Origin: Armatimonadota bacterium
GTDB taxonomy: Bacteria > Armatimonadota > UBA5829
Length of the DNA stretch: 64,000 nucleotides
Assembly (NCBI GenBank): GCA_023474015.1
Contig: JAMCYN010000151.1
Span: 20,687 to 84,686 of the forward strand
Reading direction: 5' to 3'
Shown here: piece after piece, positions 15,341 to 23,742 of the stretch
How positions within the stretch are numbered: position 1 is the stretch's first letter
Layout of the letters: each line of letters starts with the position of its first letter
Notes under the pieces: model-generated
Databases searched by the model: none
Told to the model about the DNA's origin: nothing
What the model saw: only the letters and a program-made list of their open reading frames with translations
Program-made: the position numbers and the translations under genes

Positions 15341-18196
15341 TTGAACCAACAGAATACTAACGACCTGGCCCGGTCGATAATCTCCCCCGTCCCATTCTGG
15401 TTTCTGAACGGTCATCTGGAAGAATCTCACATCGTTCGCGAGCTTGGGATGATGCGCGAGAAGGGCATCGAGAGTGTGATCGTACATCCGAGGTACGGCT
15501 TGGATGTCGAATATCTCTCTGATCAGTGGTTTGAAATCTTCGGCTGGTGCGTGCGAGAAGCCAAACGTCTCGGGATGCGAATCTGGATTTATGACGAGCT
15601 CAACTGGCCCAGCGGCACCGCCGGGATGACCATCCAGAAAGCCGACCCCAACTTCCAAAGCAAGTATCTCTGTGTCGAGGCGAGTCCCTTGAGCGAGATC
15701 GATTTCGATTCGTTCCGGCCCGGTAAATATATGATCGCCGCAAACATCGAAGGGGCCGCCGTTACCAAAACGCGCGTGATCGAAGAAGCGACGCACCTTA
15801 AGACGCTGACCGGCAACTGGCAGGTGTTCAACTGCACGCTCAAGTATGACCCGTTCTATATCGACACGCTCTCGCGGGAGGCGGTCGATTGCTTCAAACG
15901 GGTCACTTACGACGAGTATTACAAACGCTTCGGAGATGAGTTCGGCGAGACCATTACGGCGGCGTTCACCGATGAGCCGTCGATCTACTGGGTGAGCGTC
16001 GGCTACGACGACTGGAACCTGCCGCACACGGACGATCTCTTCGAAACGTTCGAGGAGCGCTTCGGCTACTGCCCCATCGAGAAGATACCATACTTGTTCT
16101 ATCGCGGAGGGACGGCCTTTAGAGCCGATTTCTGGGACCACGCGGGCCGTCTGTTCAACGAACGCTACCACGCAAACCTGTCCGGGTGGTGCCGCGAGCA
16201 CGGCCTGATCTACACCGGCCACAACAATAACGAGGAGCCGCTGAGGTATCAGATCAGGTTCCAGGGGAACATGTTCGACACCATGCGCGCGATGGACATT
16301 CCCGGCGTCGACCACCTCGGCAAGGCCACGCTCGGCAATTGGTATAACTCGATCATCGGGCACAAGATATGCTCGTCCGTGGCGCACATCTCGGGCAAAC
16401 CGAGGTGCATGAGCGAGAGCTTCGGAGTCATGGACTGGGACACGACATTCGCGAATCTCAAGCGCGTGACCGACTGGCAATACGCGCTGGGCATCGATTT
16501 GCTTGTCCCGCACGCTCTCTACCACACCATCTCCGGCCCGACCAAGCGCGAGTCCCCGCCGAGCTTCTTCTATCAGTCGCCGCACTGGGACGACTTCGAC
16601 TACTTCATTGAATACGTCAGGCGGCTTGAAACCCTGCTCACCGGCGGGCGGCACGTGTGCAAGACGGCGGTGATGTATCCGCTGAGCGGGCTGTGGGCGA
16701 GCTACCAGCCGGACCGCAAGACCTCCGACTTCGAGCACACCGATAACTTCCTCAACTCGCTGTGCCTGGAGCTCGTCAAGAACCAGATCGATTTCGACCT
16801 GCTCGATTACCGGGCGCTCACGGAGGCGACTCTCGAGGATGGCAAGATCAAGCTCGCCGACGAGGAGTATCAGGTGCTCGTCGTGCCCACCACCTCCTAT
16901 ATGCGCCCGGCGGAGGTAATCAGGCTCACGGAGATCTCGAAATCCGGGGTGAACACGACGCTGTTCCACAAGTCCATGGAGCCGCTTCCACAAAACCTGC
17001 CGGATACGATGAACGGGGCGAGCTTCGTTCGGAGCGAGGAGTTGGTCGGCTTCGTCGAAATCCTGAAGAAGCAGATAGGTGATGATATCCAGATCACCGG
17101 CGGCGGCTCGGATGACATTATGGCATACCGCCGCGAGAAGGACGGCCGCAAGATCACGTTCCTGCTCAATCGCTCGGACAAACACCGCAAGGTGATGGCG
17201 ATGATCAAGGACTATCCCGCCCCCGCGATCCTCGACCCCGAGACCGGCGCGTACACGGCCATCACGGGCAGGCGCGCGGGCACGCGAACGCAGGTCGAGC
17301 TGAGGTTCCAGCCGAACCAGTCGTATTTTCTCGTAAGCGGCGTCGCCGACGCCCCGGCCCGGAAGCAGAACGAGGGTGAACCTGTCTCCATTGAAATAAG
17401 GGACCTCGCAGTGGAGCCGCCGATCAACGTCGCTTCGATCTACAGGTTCAACTACTCCGCCCACGGCAAGGAGCCGGTCGATGTGGATATCCGGACCAAT
17501 CCCAGGTATATTCCCGTGAACTGGGACCCGAACCCGACATCGTTTGAAGAGCATGCGGGGACATACGACGCGGCCATAAGTATCGAATACGACCCTCTGC
17601 CCGAGCCGGAAGCGTGCTCTCTGATTCTCGACGCCGATTACGCGGGCTGCGAGGTTTATATCAATGGGACTCGTGTGGGGTTGCAGCCTGCGACTCCCGA
17701 TATGTATCTCACGGACTATGAGGACCTTCACGCGCGCGTGGGGCATTTGCTCAAGCGCGGGAAGAACGTGCTGAGGGTGATCTCACCGACGAAGCTCAGC
17801 GAGCCGCCGAGGCTGGTAGGCGATTTCCGGGTTCATATCGCGGGAAACCTGCTGGTGCTTGCGGCTCCGGGCGAGCTGAACCCGTTCGCGCTGGAGATGG
17901 ATTTTCCGTTCTATTCTGGAACAATCATCTATACCGCCTGCTTCGACCTTGACCGCGAGTATTCCGCGCTGATACTGAACCTGCACGATATCCATGACTC
18001 GGCGGCGATATATGTCAACGGCAGGCTCGCGGGCAGGCGTCTGTGGGGGCCTTATGAGTTCGACATTACCGACGCATCGAGTGTCGGCGCGAACACGGTG
18101 CGGATAGAGGTCAGGAACAACGCGGCCAACCTCATTCAGGGCAGCCCGCGCCCGCTCGGGCTGAGGAAGCCGCCGGGGATAGCGGCTTTCGAGTAG
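15341..18196 (+). CDS. Large glycoside hydrolase, GH106-like (putative alpha-L-rhamnosidase)
   Basis: A 951-residue protein without a signal peptide. The N-terminal region PVPFWFLNGHLEESHIVRELG with GIESVIVHPRYGLDVEYLS and MRIWIYDELNWPSGTAG is the characteristic TIM-barrel start of GH106-like enzymes. The central region has TAAFTDEPSIYW and MSESFGVMDWDTTFANLKRVTDWQYALGI. The C-terminal third holds beta-sandwich domains (LILDADYAGCEVYINGTRVG and LILNLHDIHDSAAIYVNGRLAGRRLWGPYEFDI), the galactose-binding-like modules seen in such enzymes. Candidate catalytic acids are in IYDELNWP and FTDEPSIYW, unproven. TTG at 15341 follows GGTAGGAATAG. Cytosolic location suggests action on imported oligosaccharides or glycosides. 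Confidence 0.72.
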   Translation: MNQQNTNDLARSIISPVPFWFLNGHLEESHIVRELGMMREKGIESVIVHPRYGLDVEYLSDQWFEIFGWCVREAKRLGMRIWIYDELNWPSGTAGMTIQKADPNFQSKYLCVEASPLSEIDFDSFRPGKYMIAANIEGAAVTKTRVIEEATHLKTLTGNWQVFNCTLKYDPFYIDTLSREAVDCFKRVTYDEYYKRFGDEFGETITAAFTDEPSIYWVSVGYDDWNLPHTDDLFETFEERFGYCPIEKIPYLFYRGGTAFRADFWDHAGRLFNERYHANLSGWCREHGLIYTGHNNNEEPLRYQIRFQGNMFDTMRAMDIPGVDHLGKATLGNWYNSIIGHKICSSVAHISGKPRCMSESFGVMDWDTTFANLKRVTDWQYALGIDLLVPHALYHTISGPTKRESPPSFFYQSPHWDDFDYFIEYVRRLETLLTGGRHVCKTAVMYPLSGLWASYQPDRKTSDFEHTDNFLNSLCLELVKNQIDFDLLDYRALTEATLEDGKIKLADEEYQVLVVPTTSYMRPAEVIRLTEISKSGVNTTLFHKSMEPLPQNLPDTMNGASFVRSEELVGFVEILKKQIGDDIQITGGGSDDIMAYRREKDGRKITFLLNRSDKHRKVMAMIKDYPAPAILDPETGAYTAITGRRAGTRTQVELRFQPNQSYFLVSGVADAPARKQNEGEPVSIEIRDLAVEPPINVASIYRFNYSAHGKEPVDVDIRTNPRYIPVNWDPNPTSFEEHAGTYDAAISIEYDPLPEPEACSLILDADYAGCEVYINGTRVGLQPATPDMYLTDYEDLHARVGHLLKRGKNVLRVISPTKLSEPPRLVGDFRVHIAGNLLVLAAPGELNPFALEMDFPFYSGTIIYTACFDLDREYSALILNLHDIHDSAAIYVNGRLAGRRLWGPYEFDITDASSVGANTVRIEVRNNAANLIQGSPRPLGLRKPPGIAAFE

Positions 18197-18239
18197 CTGC
18201 AACTCTCCCTGCACAATTGCCGGTTTTTCGTATGACCGA

Positions 18240-18268
18240 TTGACATTTGTGATATAGTTCTGTATCAT
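18240..18268 (+). promoter_or_regulatory. Sigma70-type promoter of the small PEP-CTERM gene
   Basis: TTGACA (18240-18245), 17-base spacer, TATCAT (18263-18268). The leader of about 110 bases to the ATG at 18384 contains a GGCTTC/GAAGCC hairpin at about 18309-18327. Confidence 0.7.
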
Positions 18269-18383
18269 TACAGTGTGTCGGCTTGGCTCGCAAGCACGGC
18301 ACGCAATAGGCTTCCGACTGAGAAGCCCAAATACACAACACCATTGACAAACTCCGCGCCACGGCGACGGAGGAAGGAGATAG

Positions 18384-18554
18384 ATGATGAAGAAATTGCT
18401 GTCTTTCGTGGCTGTGGCTGCCGCCCTTGTGGTCGCCTCATCGAGCATGGCCGCCGCTGTCGCAACGGTGGACCCGGTAGTCCCTGAGCCCGCAAGCATT
18501 GTCACTCTGATCGCCGGCCTTGCGGGGCTTGGGTTTCTGAGAAGGCGAAAATAA
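18384..18554 (+). CDS. 56-residue minimal PEP-CTERM protein
   Basis: Short but complete: a signal peptide (MMKKLLSFVAVAAALVVASS, cleavage likely after SSMAAA), then about ten residues, then a full PEP-CTERM sorting tail. The tail is VPEPASIVTLIAGLAGLGFL with a basic RRRK end. GGAGGAAGGAG precedes the ATG and a good promoter lies upstream. In the known system, exosortase cleaves at the PEP motif during export of surface proteins. Here almost nothing would remain between the two processing sites, so the product may be a tiny surface peptide or a decoy substrate. Two ATG codons (18384, 18387) are possible starts. Confidence 0.8.
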   Translation: MMKKLLSFVAVAAALVVASSSMAAAVATVDPVVPEPASIVTLIAGLAGLGFLRRRK

Positions 18555-18697
18555 TCTCGGACGATTTTTGATAGATACCGGCACTGTCTCACATCTTGGG
18601 GCCGTGCTTTTTTTTGTGCATTGAAACTGGCTGAAGGAATCCCGGCGCGCGCGATGAAAGACTAAGTAACCACTATTGCCGGGGTAGGAGATCAGAG

Positions 18698-19891
18698 ATG
18701 AGGTATATACTGGTTTGCTTGATAGCCGCCATGATGCTCGCGGGCCTGCCGTGCGGCGGGTTTGCTCAGCAGGGTGACACGGAGATGTCCGTAACCGCGG
18801 AGGGCAGCGCGGCGGTCACAAACAAGGACATCGCAAAGGCCGAGGACGAAGCCCTGGCGGACGCGAAACGTAACGCGGTCGAGGCTGCCGTGGGGGTGTT
18901 CGTGAAAGCCGAGACACTCGGCAAGAATTATCAGGTCGTCGAGGAAAACATCCTCACCAAGTCCGAGGGATATATCGCGTCCTGGAGCAAGGTCGAGGGC
19001 TCGCGCGGCGTCAAGAACGTCGAGGGGAACCAGCTCCTCACCATTAAGATTTCGGCTAAGGTGAAGCTCACAAGCCTGATCAGCGACATGAGCAACATCG
19101 AGGAAATTTATAACGCCATGCAGCGCCCGAAGGTGATGGTGCTGGTGCGCGAGGAATGCCTGGGCAAGCCGTGCCCCGATCTGCCCGTGAGCGCGCAGGC
19201 GATCATGCGCTCTCTTCAAGATCGCAAGTTCGACGTGGTGGACCCCGAGGTGATCAAGCGCGTTATTCAGAAGCAATCTGTTCGCCTGATGCTCGAAAAG
19301 GGCGACACGAAGGCCGCCGCCGCGCTCGCGGAAGACGAAGGCGCGGAGATTCTGGTCCTGGGGACGGCGAAGGCGGTCGAGACCAAGGGAGATGATTTCA
19401 CCGGAGGCGAGGTAAAATCGTGCAGCGCCACGGTGAGCGCAAGGCTCGTCTATGCGGACACGGGCGAGGTGCTGTTCACGCCGAAGCTCTGCGAAGGCAG
19501 GGGGGCCAGCTTCAGCGATGCCTCGGAAGCCGCGACCACAGCGCTCGACCAAGCCGGGGGCAGGCTGATAACCGCCGACTCCAAGCGGTTCACCGAACAG
19601 GTCCTCGCAAGCTGGGCGCGGCAGGTACAGAACGGCAGGGTCCTCCGCCTGGTCGCGAGCAACATTTCCTACGACGGTTTCTCGGCCTTGAAGGGCGTGA
19701 TTAGAGACTTCCGGGGGCACGTGGAGTTCGTCGGCCAGCCCAAGTATACCGGCAAGACCGCCACGTTCTCAGTGCGCACCAAACTCACCCCCGAGGCCTT
19801 CCGCGACAGGCTCAGCGGGGCCAAGGTCGGCAAGAAGAAGATCGTGATTGAGAGCATTACTGGGGCCGTTACCTGCCTGGCGCTGAAATAA
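18698..19891 (+). CDS. Exported FlgT/LPP20-like protein
   Basis: A 397-residue protein with a signal peptide (MRYILVCLIAAMMLAGLPCGGFAQ). Residues about 32-130 (VTAEGSAAVTN, ALADAKRNAVEAAVG, GYIASWSKVEG, LLTIKISAKV) match the N-terminal domain of flagellar assembly protein T and related lipoproteins. The central part (PKVMVLVREE, AIMRSLQDRKFDVVDPEVI, EDEGAEILVLGTAKAVE) resembles the CsgG/FlgT-middle fold that often sits at the outer membrane. No flagellar genes are nearby, so a flagellar role is not implied. AGGAG lies 8 bases before the ATG. The 3' end abuts a heptamer hairpin. Confidence 0.75.
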   Translation: MRYILVCLIAAMMLAGLPCGGFAQQGDTEMSVTAEGSAAVTNKDIAKAEDEALADAKRNAVEAAVGVFVKAETLGKNYQVVEENILTKSEGYIASWSKVEGSRGVKNVEGNQLLTIKISAKVKLTSLISDMSNIEEIYNAMQRPKVMVLVREECLGKPCPDLPVSAQAIMRSLQDRKFDVVDPEVIKRVIQKQSVRLMLEKGDTKAAAALAEDEGAEILVLGTAKAVETKGDDFTGGEVKSCSATVSARLVYADTGEVLFTPKLCEGRGASFSDASEAATTALDQAGGRLITADSKRFTEQVLASWARQVQNGRVLRLVASNISYDGFSALKGVIRDFRGHVEFVGQPKYTGKTATFSVRTKLTPEAFRDRLSGAKVGKKKIVIESITGAVTCLALK

Positions 19892-19972
19892 TTGCAGATT
19901 GATGATTGCAGATTGCAGATTGGGGAAGGTCCCTCCCTTCAATCCGCATTCTGCAATCTGCAATCTGCAATT
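19891..19972. repeat. Heptamer hairpin repeat, GCAGATT/GCAGAAT family
   Basis: Left arm 19891-19922 (ATTGCAG units), centre with GGGGAAGGTCCCTCCC, right arm 19941-19972 (CTGCAAT units). It lies between the convergent FlgT-like and superoxide dismutase genes, starting at the former's stop codon. Confidence 0.88.
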
Positions 19973-19977
19973 CCCTT

Positions 19978-20598
19978 CTATCTTGTATGTGGCGCGCTCG
20001 TGATGCACTTGGCATCGGCGAGCATCTTGGAGGCGTTTTCCCAGTTCACGATTCGCCACCAGTTCTCGATCCACTCGGGCCTGCGGTTCTGATACTTGAG
20101 ATAATAGGCGTGCTCCCAGACATCGACCACCAATATGGGGCGGATTCCCCAGACGGTGAGCTTCTGGTGGTTCTCGATCTGGAGGATATAGAGCTTGTCG
20201 AATGCGGGCATGTAGCCCAAGACCGCCCAGCCGCTGCCCTCTACCGTCGCCGCAGCCGCGGAGAACTGTTTCTTGAATGCGTCGAAGCCGCCGAAGTCTT
20301 TGTTGATAAGCTCCAGCAGGCCGTCCTTGGGCTCGCCGCCGCCATTGGGGGACATACTTTCCCAGAACAGCGTATGCAGGACATCCCCCGACCCGTGGAA
20401 AGCCAACTGCTTCTCCCAGTGCTGCACCGTGGCGAAATCGCCGGCCGCGCGGGCCTTCTCCAACTCCTCCTCGGCCTTGTTCAGACCCGCGACGTAGGTC
20501 GCGTGATGCTTGTCGTGGTGAAGTCGGACGGTTTCCTCGTCGTAGTGTGGCTCCAGCGCGTTGTAGTCATACGGGAGCGGCGGCAATTCGTGCTTCAT
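19978..20598 (-). CDS. Fe/Mn superoxide dismutase
   Basis: A 206-residue cytosolic enzyme converting superoxide to oxygen and hydrogen peroxide. Metal ligands are visible: His in EPHYDEETVRLHHDKHH (family ligand His near residue 27, with the active-site His-His-x-x-His-His pattern), His in GDVLHTLFW, and Asp/His in VVDVWEHAYYL. The core GSGWAVLGY is family-typical. ATG at 20598 is chosen because GGAGG is 8 bases upstream; five additional in-frame codons exist before it. No cargo-loading peptide is visible at the C-terminus. It is the third gene on the same strand after ferritin and encapsulin, separated by 157 bases that include a strong hairpin. Confidence 0.95.
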   Translation of the reverse strand: MKHELPPLPYDYNALEPHYDEETVRLHHDKHHATYVAGLNKAEEELEKARAAGDFATVQHWEKQLAFHGSGDVLHTLFWESMSPNGGGEPKDGLLELINKDFGGFDAFKKQFSAAAATVEGSGWAVLGYMPAFDKLYILQIENHQKLTVWGIRPILVVDVWEHAYYLKYQNRRPEWIENWWRIVNWENASKMLADAKCITSAPHTR

Positions 20599-20692
20599 AA
20601 ATCTGACCTCCATTGAATAGACAATGTTTTGGGGTCTTTACCCAAAGGGATGGCGTACTCAACCGTGGGTACTGAGTATCACCGGGAATGGC

Positions 20693-20739
20693 GGGCTTAG
20701 GCCCGGGGAACTGCCGGTCGGGGGTTCAAACCCCCGACC
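20693..20739. repeat. Double hairpin with tRNA T-arm-like loop
   Basis: GGGC/GCCC hairpin (20693-20704) followed by perfect 9-bp arms GGTCGGGGG (20716-20724) and CCCCCGACC (20731-20739) closing a TTCAAA loop. The same layout occurs in the composite elements at 30776-30902 and 56157-56337. It may act as a terminator or attenuator between encapsulin and superoxide dismutase. Confidence 0.8.
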
Positions 20740-20755
20740 AACAACGACTTTCCAA

Positions 20756-21562
20756 CTACGCTTTCAGCACGCAGATCGCGGCCGGGACTCGTATCCTCGG
20801 GGCCAGGCTTTCGGATATCTTGAACTTGTAATCCGAGTCCTCGGGGCCGATAAAGCCGGTCGCCATGTCCTGACCGATCACTATCGAGGCGAACTGCTTG
20901 CCCGAGGCCAGCAGCACCCCACCCTTCTTGATGCCGGGCGCCTTGATCACACTTGAGCCGACTATGCTCTCCACGTGCTGCAACTCCACCTGATACCCCT
21001 GCGGATAGAGCCTGTACAGCATGTTATATAAACCCGGCGCAAGCGCAAGGAGGTACGGCCCATGGAAGCCCGCGGCATCCAGCGCGCTGACAGCCTTGAT
21101 CACGTCGTTCGCCGCCGTGCCGATCTCATCCCACTTACCGAGAGTCACCGACTGCGCGCCCTTTACGGTCATAATTCCGCTCAGGCCGAGGTCTTTGTGC
21201 CCCTCGAATATCAGGGCGTCCTCGGCGGCAGCGGCTGCTATGGCGGCCTCAGCTACCGGACTGGTGTCCAGCGCGAACCCGGTCTGCTCGAACGCAGCCA
21301 GGTCGCGCGCGCCGAGGGTGAACATCGTCTCGATTAACGGAATCGTTAGGACATCCGCCGTGATCACTCGCGCCCCGGTGTCGCTGACCACGCGGTCCGC
21401 CAGCGGCACGCTCTTCAGCCCAAAGCCATACGGCCCCTCGATGTCCAGCAGCTTCCTGGCCGAAAGTTGAGCTCTGGCGGCCGATATCACCACCTGGTCC
21501 AGCCGTTCCCATATCTCATCGCCAAACGGAGATTCTTCACGTCCCAAATATTTGTCCGACAT
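20756..21562 (-). CDS. Family 1 encapsulin shell protein
   Basis: A 268-residue HK97-fold protein that assembles an icosahedral protein nanocompartment in the cytosol. The N-terminus (REESPFGDEIWERLDQVVISAARAQLSARKLLDIEGPYGFG) is the hallmark of Linocin/encapsulins. Other conserved parts are VLTIPLIETMFTLGARDLAAFEQ, the AAAEDALIFEGHKDLGLSGI spine region and GPYLLALAPGLYNMLYR. Length is typical (about 265). The start is ATG 21562; GTG at 21565 is nearly as good, with AGGAG just upstream. The ferritin-like cargo gene ends 18 bases upstream on the same strand, so shell and cargo are one operon. Confidence 0.96.
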   Translation of the reverse strand: MSDKYLGREESPFGDEIWERLDQVVISAARAQLSARKLLDIEGPYGFGLKSVPLADRVVSDTGARVITADVLTIPLIETMFTLGARDLAAFEQTGFALDTSPVAEAAIAAAAAEDALIFEGHKDLGLSGIMTVKGAQSVTLGKWDEIGTAANDVIKAVSALDAAGFHGPYLLALAPGLYNMLYRLYPQGYQVELQHVESIVGSSVIKAPGIKKGGVLLASGKQFASIVIGQDMATGFIGPEDSDYKFKISESLAPRIRVPAAICVLKA

Positions 21563-21580
21563 CACTTCACGCTCCTTTCG

Positions 21581-22006
21581 CTACGCTTTCAGTGACCCGA
21601 TAGTCGTCCCGCCGCCACCGCTCGAGCCGTCACCGCCGGAGCCATGTTCGGCCTCTTCGGCGGCTCTCTTCTCGGCGGGAGTGGCCGGCTCGAGATCGCC
21701 CCTCGCGACCTCCGCCGCCATGTCATCGACCTCTTCGTAGCCGTTGTCAATCCAGGCTTGTTCCTCTCCGGCTGAAATGATATCGATCAGTCTGATGAAC
21801 TCACCCACATGCACCCGCTCTTCGTTCGCCACGTCTAGGAGAACTTTCTTCGCCACGGGGTTGTCGGTGGCGTCGGCGTGGGCCTCATACAGCGCGGTGG
21901 CTTCCTCCTCCGCCGCCACGTTCAGCCTCAGCGCCCGTATAAGCTCGCTCTTGGTGAACTTCCTTTCCGGCGCATTCCCATAAAAGGGATCAGCAAAACC
22001 CGCCAT
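21581..22006 (-). CDS. Encapsulated ferritin-like cargo protein (EncFtn)
   Basis: A 141-residue ferritin-like helical-hairpin protein. Iron ligands expected for EncFtn ferroxidase centres are in NVAAEEEATALYEAHA (Glu) and VANEERVHVGEF (Glu-x-x-His). An acidic, then Gly/Ser-rich linker leads to the C-terminal TTIGSLKA, which closely matches the hydrophobic T/V-x-G-S-L cargo-loading peptide of encapsulin clients. It should oxidise Fe(II) inside the shell for iron storage and protection from peroxide. GGAGG lies 7 bases before the ATG and a promoter is present at 22030-22058. Confidence 0.95.
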   Translation of the reverse strand: MAGFADPFYGNAPERKFTKSELIRALRLNVAAEEEATALYEAHADATDNPVAKKVLLDVANEERVHVGEFIRLIDIISAGEEQAWIDNGYEEVDDMAAEVARGDLEPATPAEKRAAEEAEHGSGGDGSSGGGGTTIGSLKA

Positions 22007-22029
22007 AGATACACCTCCATATTTTCAGT

Positions 22030-22058
22030 ATTATATCTTAAAGCTCAGCAGCAGTTTA
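22030..22058 (-). promoter_or_regulatory. Promoter of the EncFtn-encapsulin operon
   Basis: On the minus strand: TAAACT (22058-22053), 17-base spacer, TATAAT (22035-22030). The -10 is perfect and the -35 weak, which suggests an activator or low basal expression. Confidence 0.6.
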
Positions 22059-22291
22059 CCCGCTACGCGGCGAGGTGAAACGCGGAGGGAGATGCAAGAG
22101 AAGGGAAGGGGATTTCACCACGAAAACCCGAAAGGGCGTAGGGGAAGGAAAGGATTTTGGAAATCCTTGATTGTCCCTGGGTAGTCGGGAAGATTTTCAC
22201 CCCGAAGCTTACCTGTATGCGAAGAGCTAGCGTCGGTGTAAAATGCCTCCCGACGCATACAAACACCTTGGCCATAGGTCATTCTGCATTA
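22059..22291. repeat. Composite intergenic repeat region
   Basis: No gene. It contains CGAAAACCCGAAAGGG octamer-like units (about 22118-22140), a hairpin AAGGATTT-TGG-AAATCCTT (22152-22170) and a 70-bp element at 22193-22262. That element (with TTTTCACCCCGAAGCTTACC and GCTAGCGTCGGTGTAAAA) is repeated at 35330-35398. Confidence 0.7.
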
Positions 22292-23722
22292 CTAATAAAC
22301 CACACTCGCATTCGCAACGTATCTCTCGCCAGCGTCGGTTTGGATGATGCCGCGGACGCTCACGGTCATTCCCGCCGTTATCCCTGAAAACGTCTTGCCG
22401 AGACGCACTTGAAGCCCTGACGCTCGGTGGGTGTCCTCGACGTAGAATTTGTCTCCGAAGACATCCGTCCCGGCTGTGACGACAACGCCGTCGAGCGAGA
22501 CCAGCGACCCGTCCGCCATGGCTTTAGCGGCGGGAATGGTCGTGGGGAAGTCGCCTGAGAGAGCGCAGAGCGGATCGCCGATCATGACATCCTTCCATTG
22601 GACGAACCTTGAAGCCGCATAGTATGACTCGGCCAGGTTGCGGCCGGATGTATACAAGTCCATCAAAACGGTGGGGGAAGCGATGGAGTCGAGATACGGC
22701 TCGGTCGCGTAGCATTTCACCCCCGCGACGCCTTGGGAAATCAGGTCGGCCATCAGCGACTGCCCGCCGGTGGTCGGCAGAAACGTGCGCCCGCTGGTCG
22801 ATACGGCCGTCTCGGCGATGCTCCCCGGCCCGAACATCAGGCTGTGATAAGTGGCTTCGCTGAAATTGCCGTCGTTGCTCCCCCAGGAGATGTAGGCTGT
22901 GAGGGGATTCGGGCTGCCGATGAACGCGGCGGCCGTGTCGAGGGTAACCGATAGCTGAGGCCTGCCCGCGATCACTTGCGCGGCTTTCGCCATATCGGCG
23001 TCGTAGTCACTGTATGTGAAGTTGTAGGTCGTATCGAAAGTACCGTCGGGAAGCAGGAGCGATTTTGGCTGGAGAGCGATTTGAGCGGGGGTCGGGACGG
23101 ATTTTGCATCCATCAGCGCATAGAGTGGGGACATCGGAGTCGCCAGCGAACGGTCCACCAGCGCCTTGGCGTCAGACTCGGTGTAGCCATCCAGCCTGGT
23201 CACGAGATACCCGCCGTACGCGGCATGGGTGAACGGCTCGGTCGCGCGCCAGTAACGGTTGATCGACGCGATCCCGCCGTCAGTGCCGAACGAAATCCGC
23301 ATCTGGTCCACCAGGTCAATCGAGGACAGCACGCTGTCCACCGACCTCCCGCCGTACTTCCCGCCGTCCGGGTCGCTGCTCAGCCGATGCGGCACGCCCT
23401 TCGTAAGGACGATAAACTGCACCTGGTTCGCCAGGCCGCTGTTGGAAAGAAACATCCTGATCGGCTGTTCGATCTGTGTTAGATAGTTCTGGAGAGCAAT
23501 TGATTCGTTGGCGCTGGAGAGGCTGGAGTCGACCGTGCTAATCGTGACCAGGTTCCCCGCCGGTATGCCACGCTGAGCCATATAGTATGAGGCGATACTG
23601 GTCGATACCGGGCTGGCGCCGTTGCGAACAACCAGCACATTTTCGGGCCGTCCGATCGCAAGCGCGAAGCCCTCCAATAATATCAGAAGCGCGGCTATCA
23701 GGGAAAGTCGAAAGCACCTCAT
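22292..23722 (-). CDS. Exported TIGR03790-family-like protein
   Basis: A 476-residue secreted protein of unknown function. A signal peptide (LSLIAALLILLEGFALA) is followed by ENVLVVRNGASPVSTSIASYY, MAQRGIPAGNL and VQFIVLTKGVPHRLSS, the conserved opening of the TIGR03790 family. Later family-like blocks are ITAYISWGSNDG-type (AYISWGSNDGNF), GQSLMADLISQGVAGVKCYATEPYL and WKDVMIGDPLCAL. The last 75 residues (SLVSLDGVVVTAG, GDKFYVEDTHRASGLQVRLG, VSVRGIIQTDAGERYV) form an OB-fold-like module appended to the C-terminus. The function of the family is not established; a peptidase-like role has been suspected. Confidence 0.75.
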   Translation of the reverse strand: MRCFRLSLIAALLILLEGFALAIGRPENVLVVRNGASPVSTSIASYYMAQRGIPAGNLVTISTVDSSLSSANESIALQNYLTQIEQPIRMFLSNSGLANQVQFIVLTKGVPHRLSSDPDGGKYGGRSVDSVLSSIDLVDQMRISFGTDGGIASINRYWRATEPFTHAAYGGYLVTRLDGYTESDAKALVDRSLATPMSPLYALMDAKSVPTPAQIALQPKSLLLPDGTFDTTYNFTYSDYDADMAKAAQVIAGRPQLSVTLDTAAAFIGSPNPLTAYISWGSNDGNFSEATYHSLMFGPGSIAETAVSTSGRTFLPTTGGQSLMADLISQGVAGVKCYATEPYLDSIASPTVLMDLYTSGRNLAESYYAASRFVQWKDVMIGDPLCALSGDFPTTIPAAKAMADGSLVSLDGVVVTAGTDVFGDKFYVEDTHRASGLQVRLGKTFSGITAGMTVSVRGIIQTDAGERYVANASVVY

Positions 23723-23742
23723 TACTGCATTTTATCATGAAA

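Noticed and set aside
15212..17746. Long open frame (844 codons) antisense to the GH106-like gene
   Set aside because: It mirrors a gene with clear motifs, is rich in Arg/Val/His as expected from the GC-rich complement, and has no recognisable domain. Similar antisense frames at 12084-13832, 26392-27252 and 27253-28743 were dropped for the same reason.
20690..20745. tRNA-like sequence with a T-arm GGGGGTTCAAACCCCC
   Set aside because: No acceptor, D-arm or anticodon arm can be built around it, and the same hairpin recurs within composite repeats, so it is a repeat and not a tRNA.
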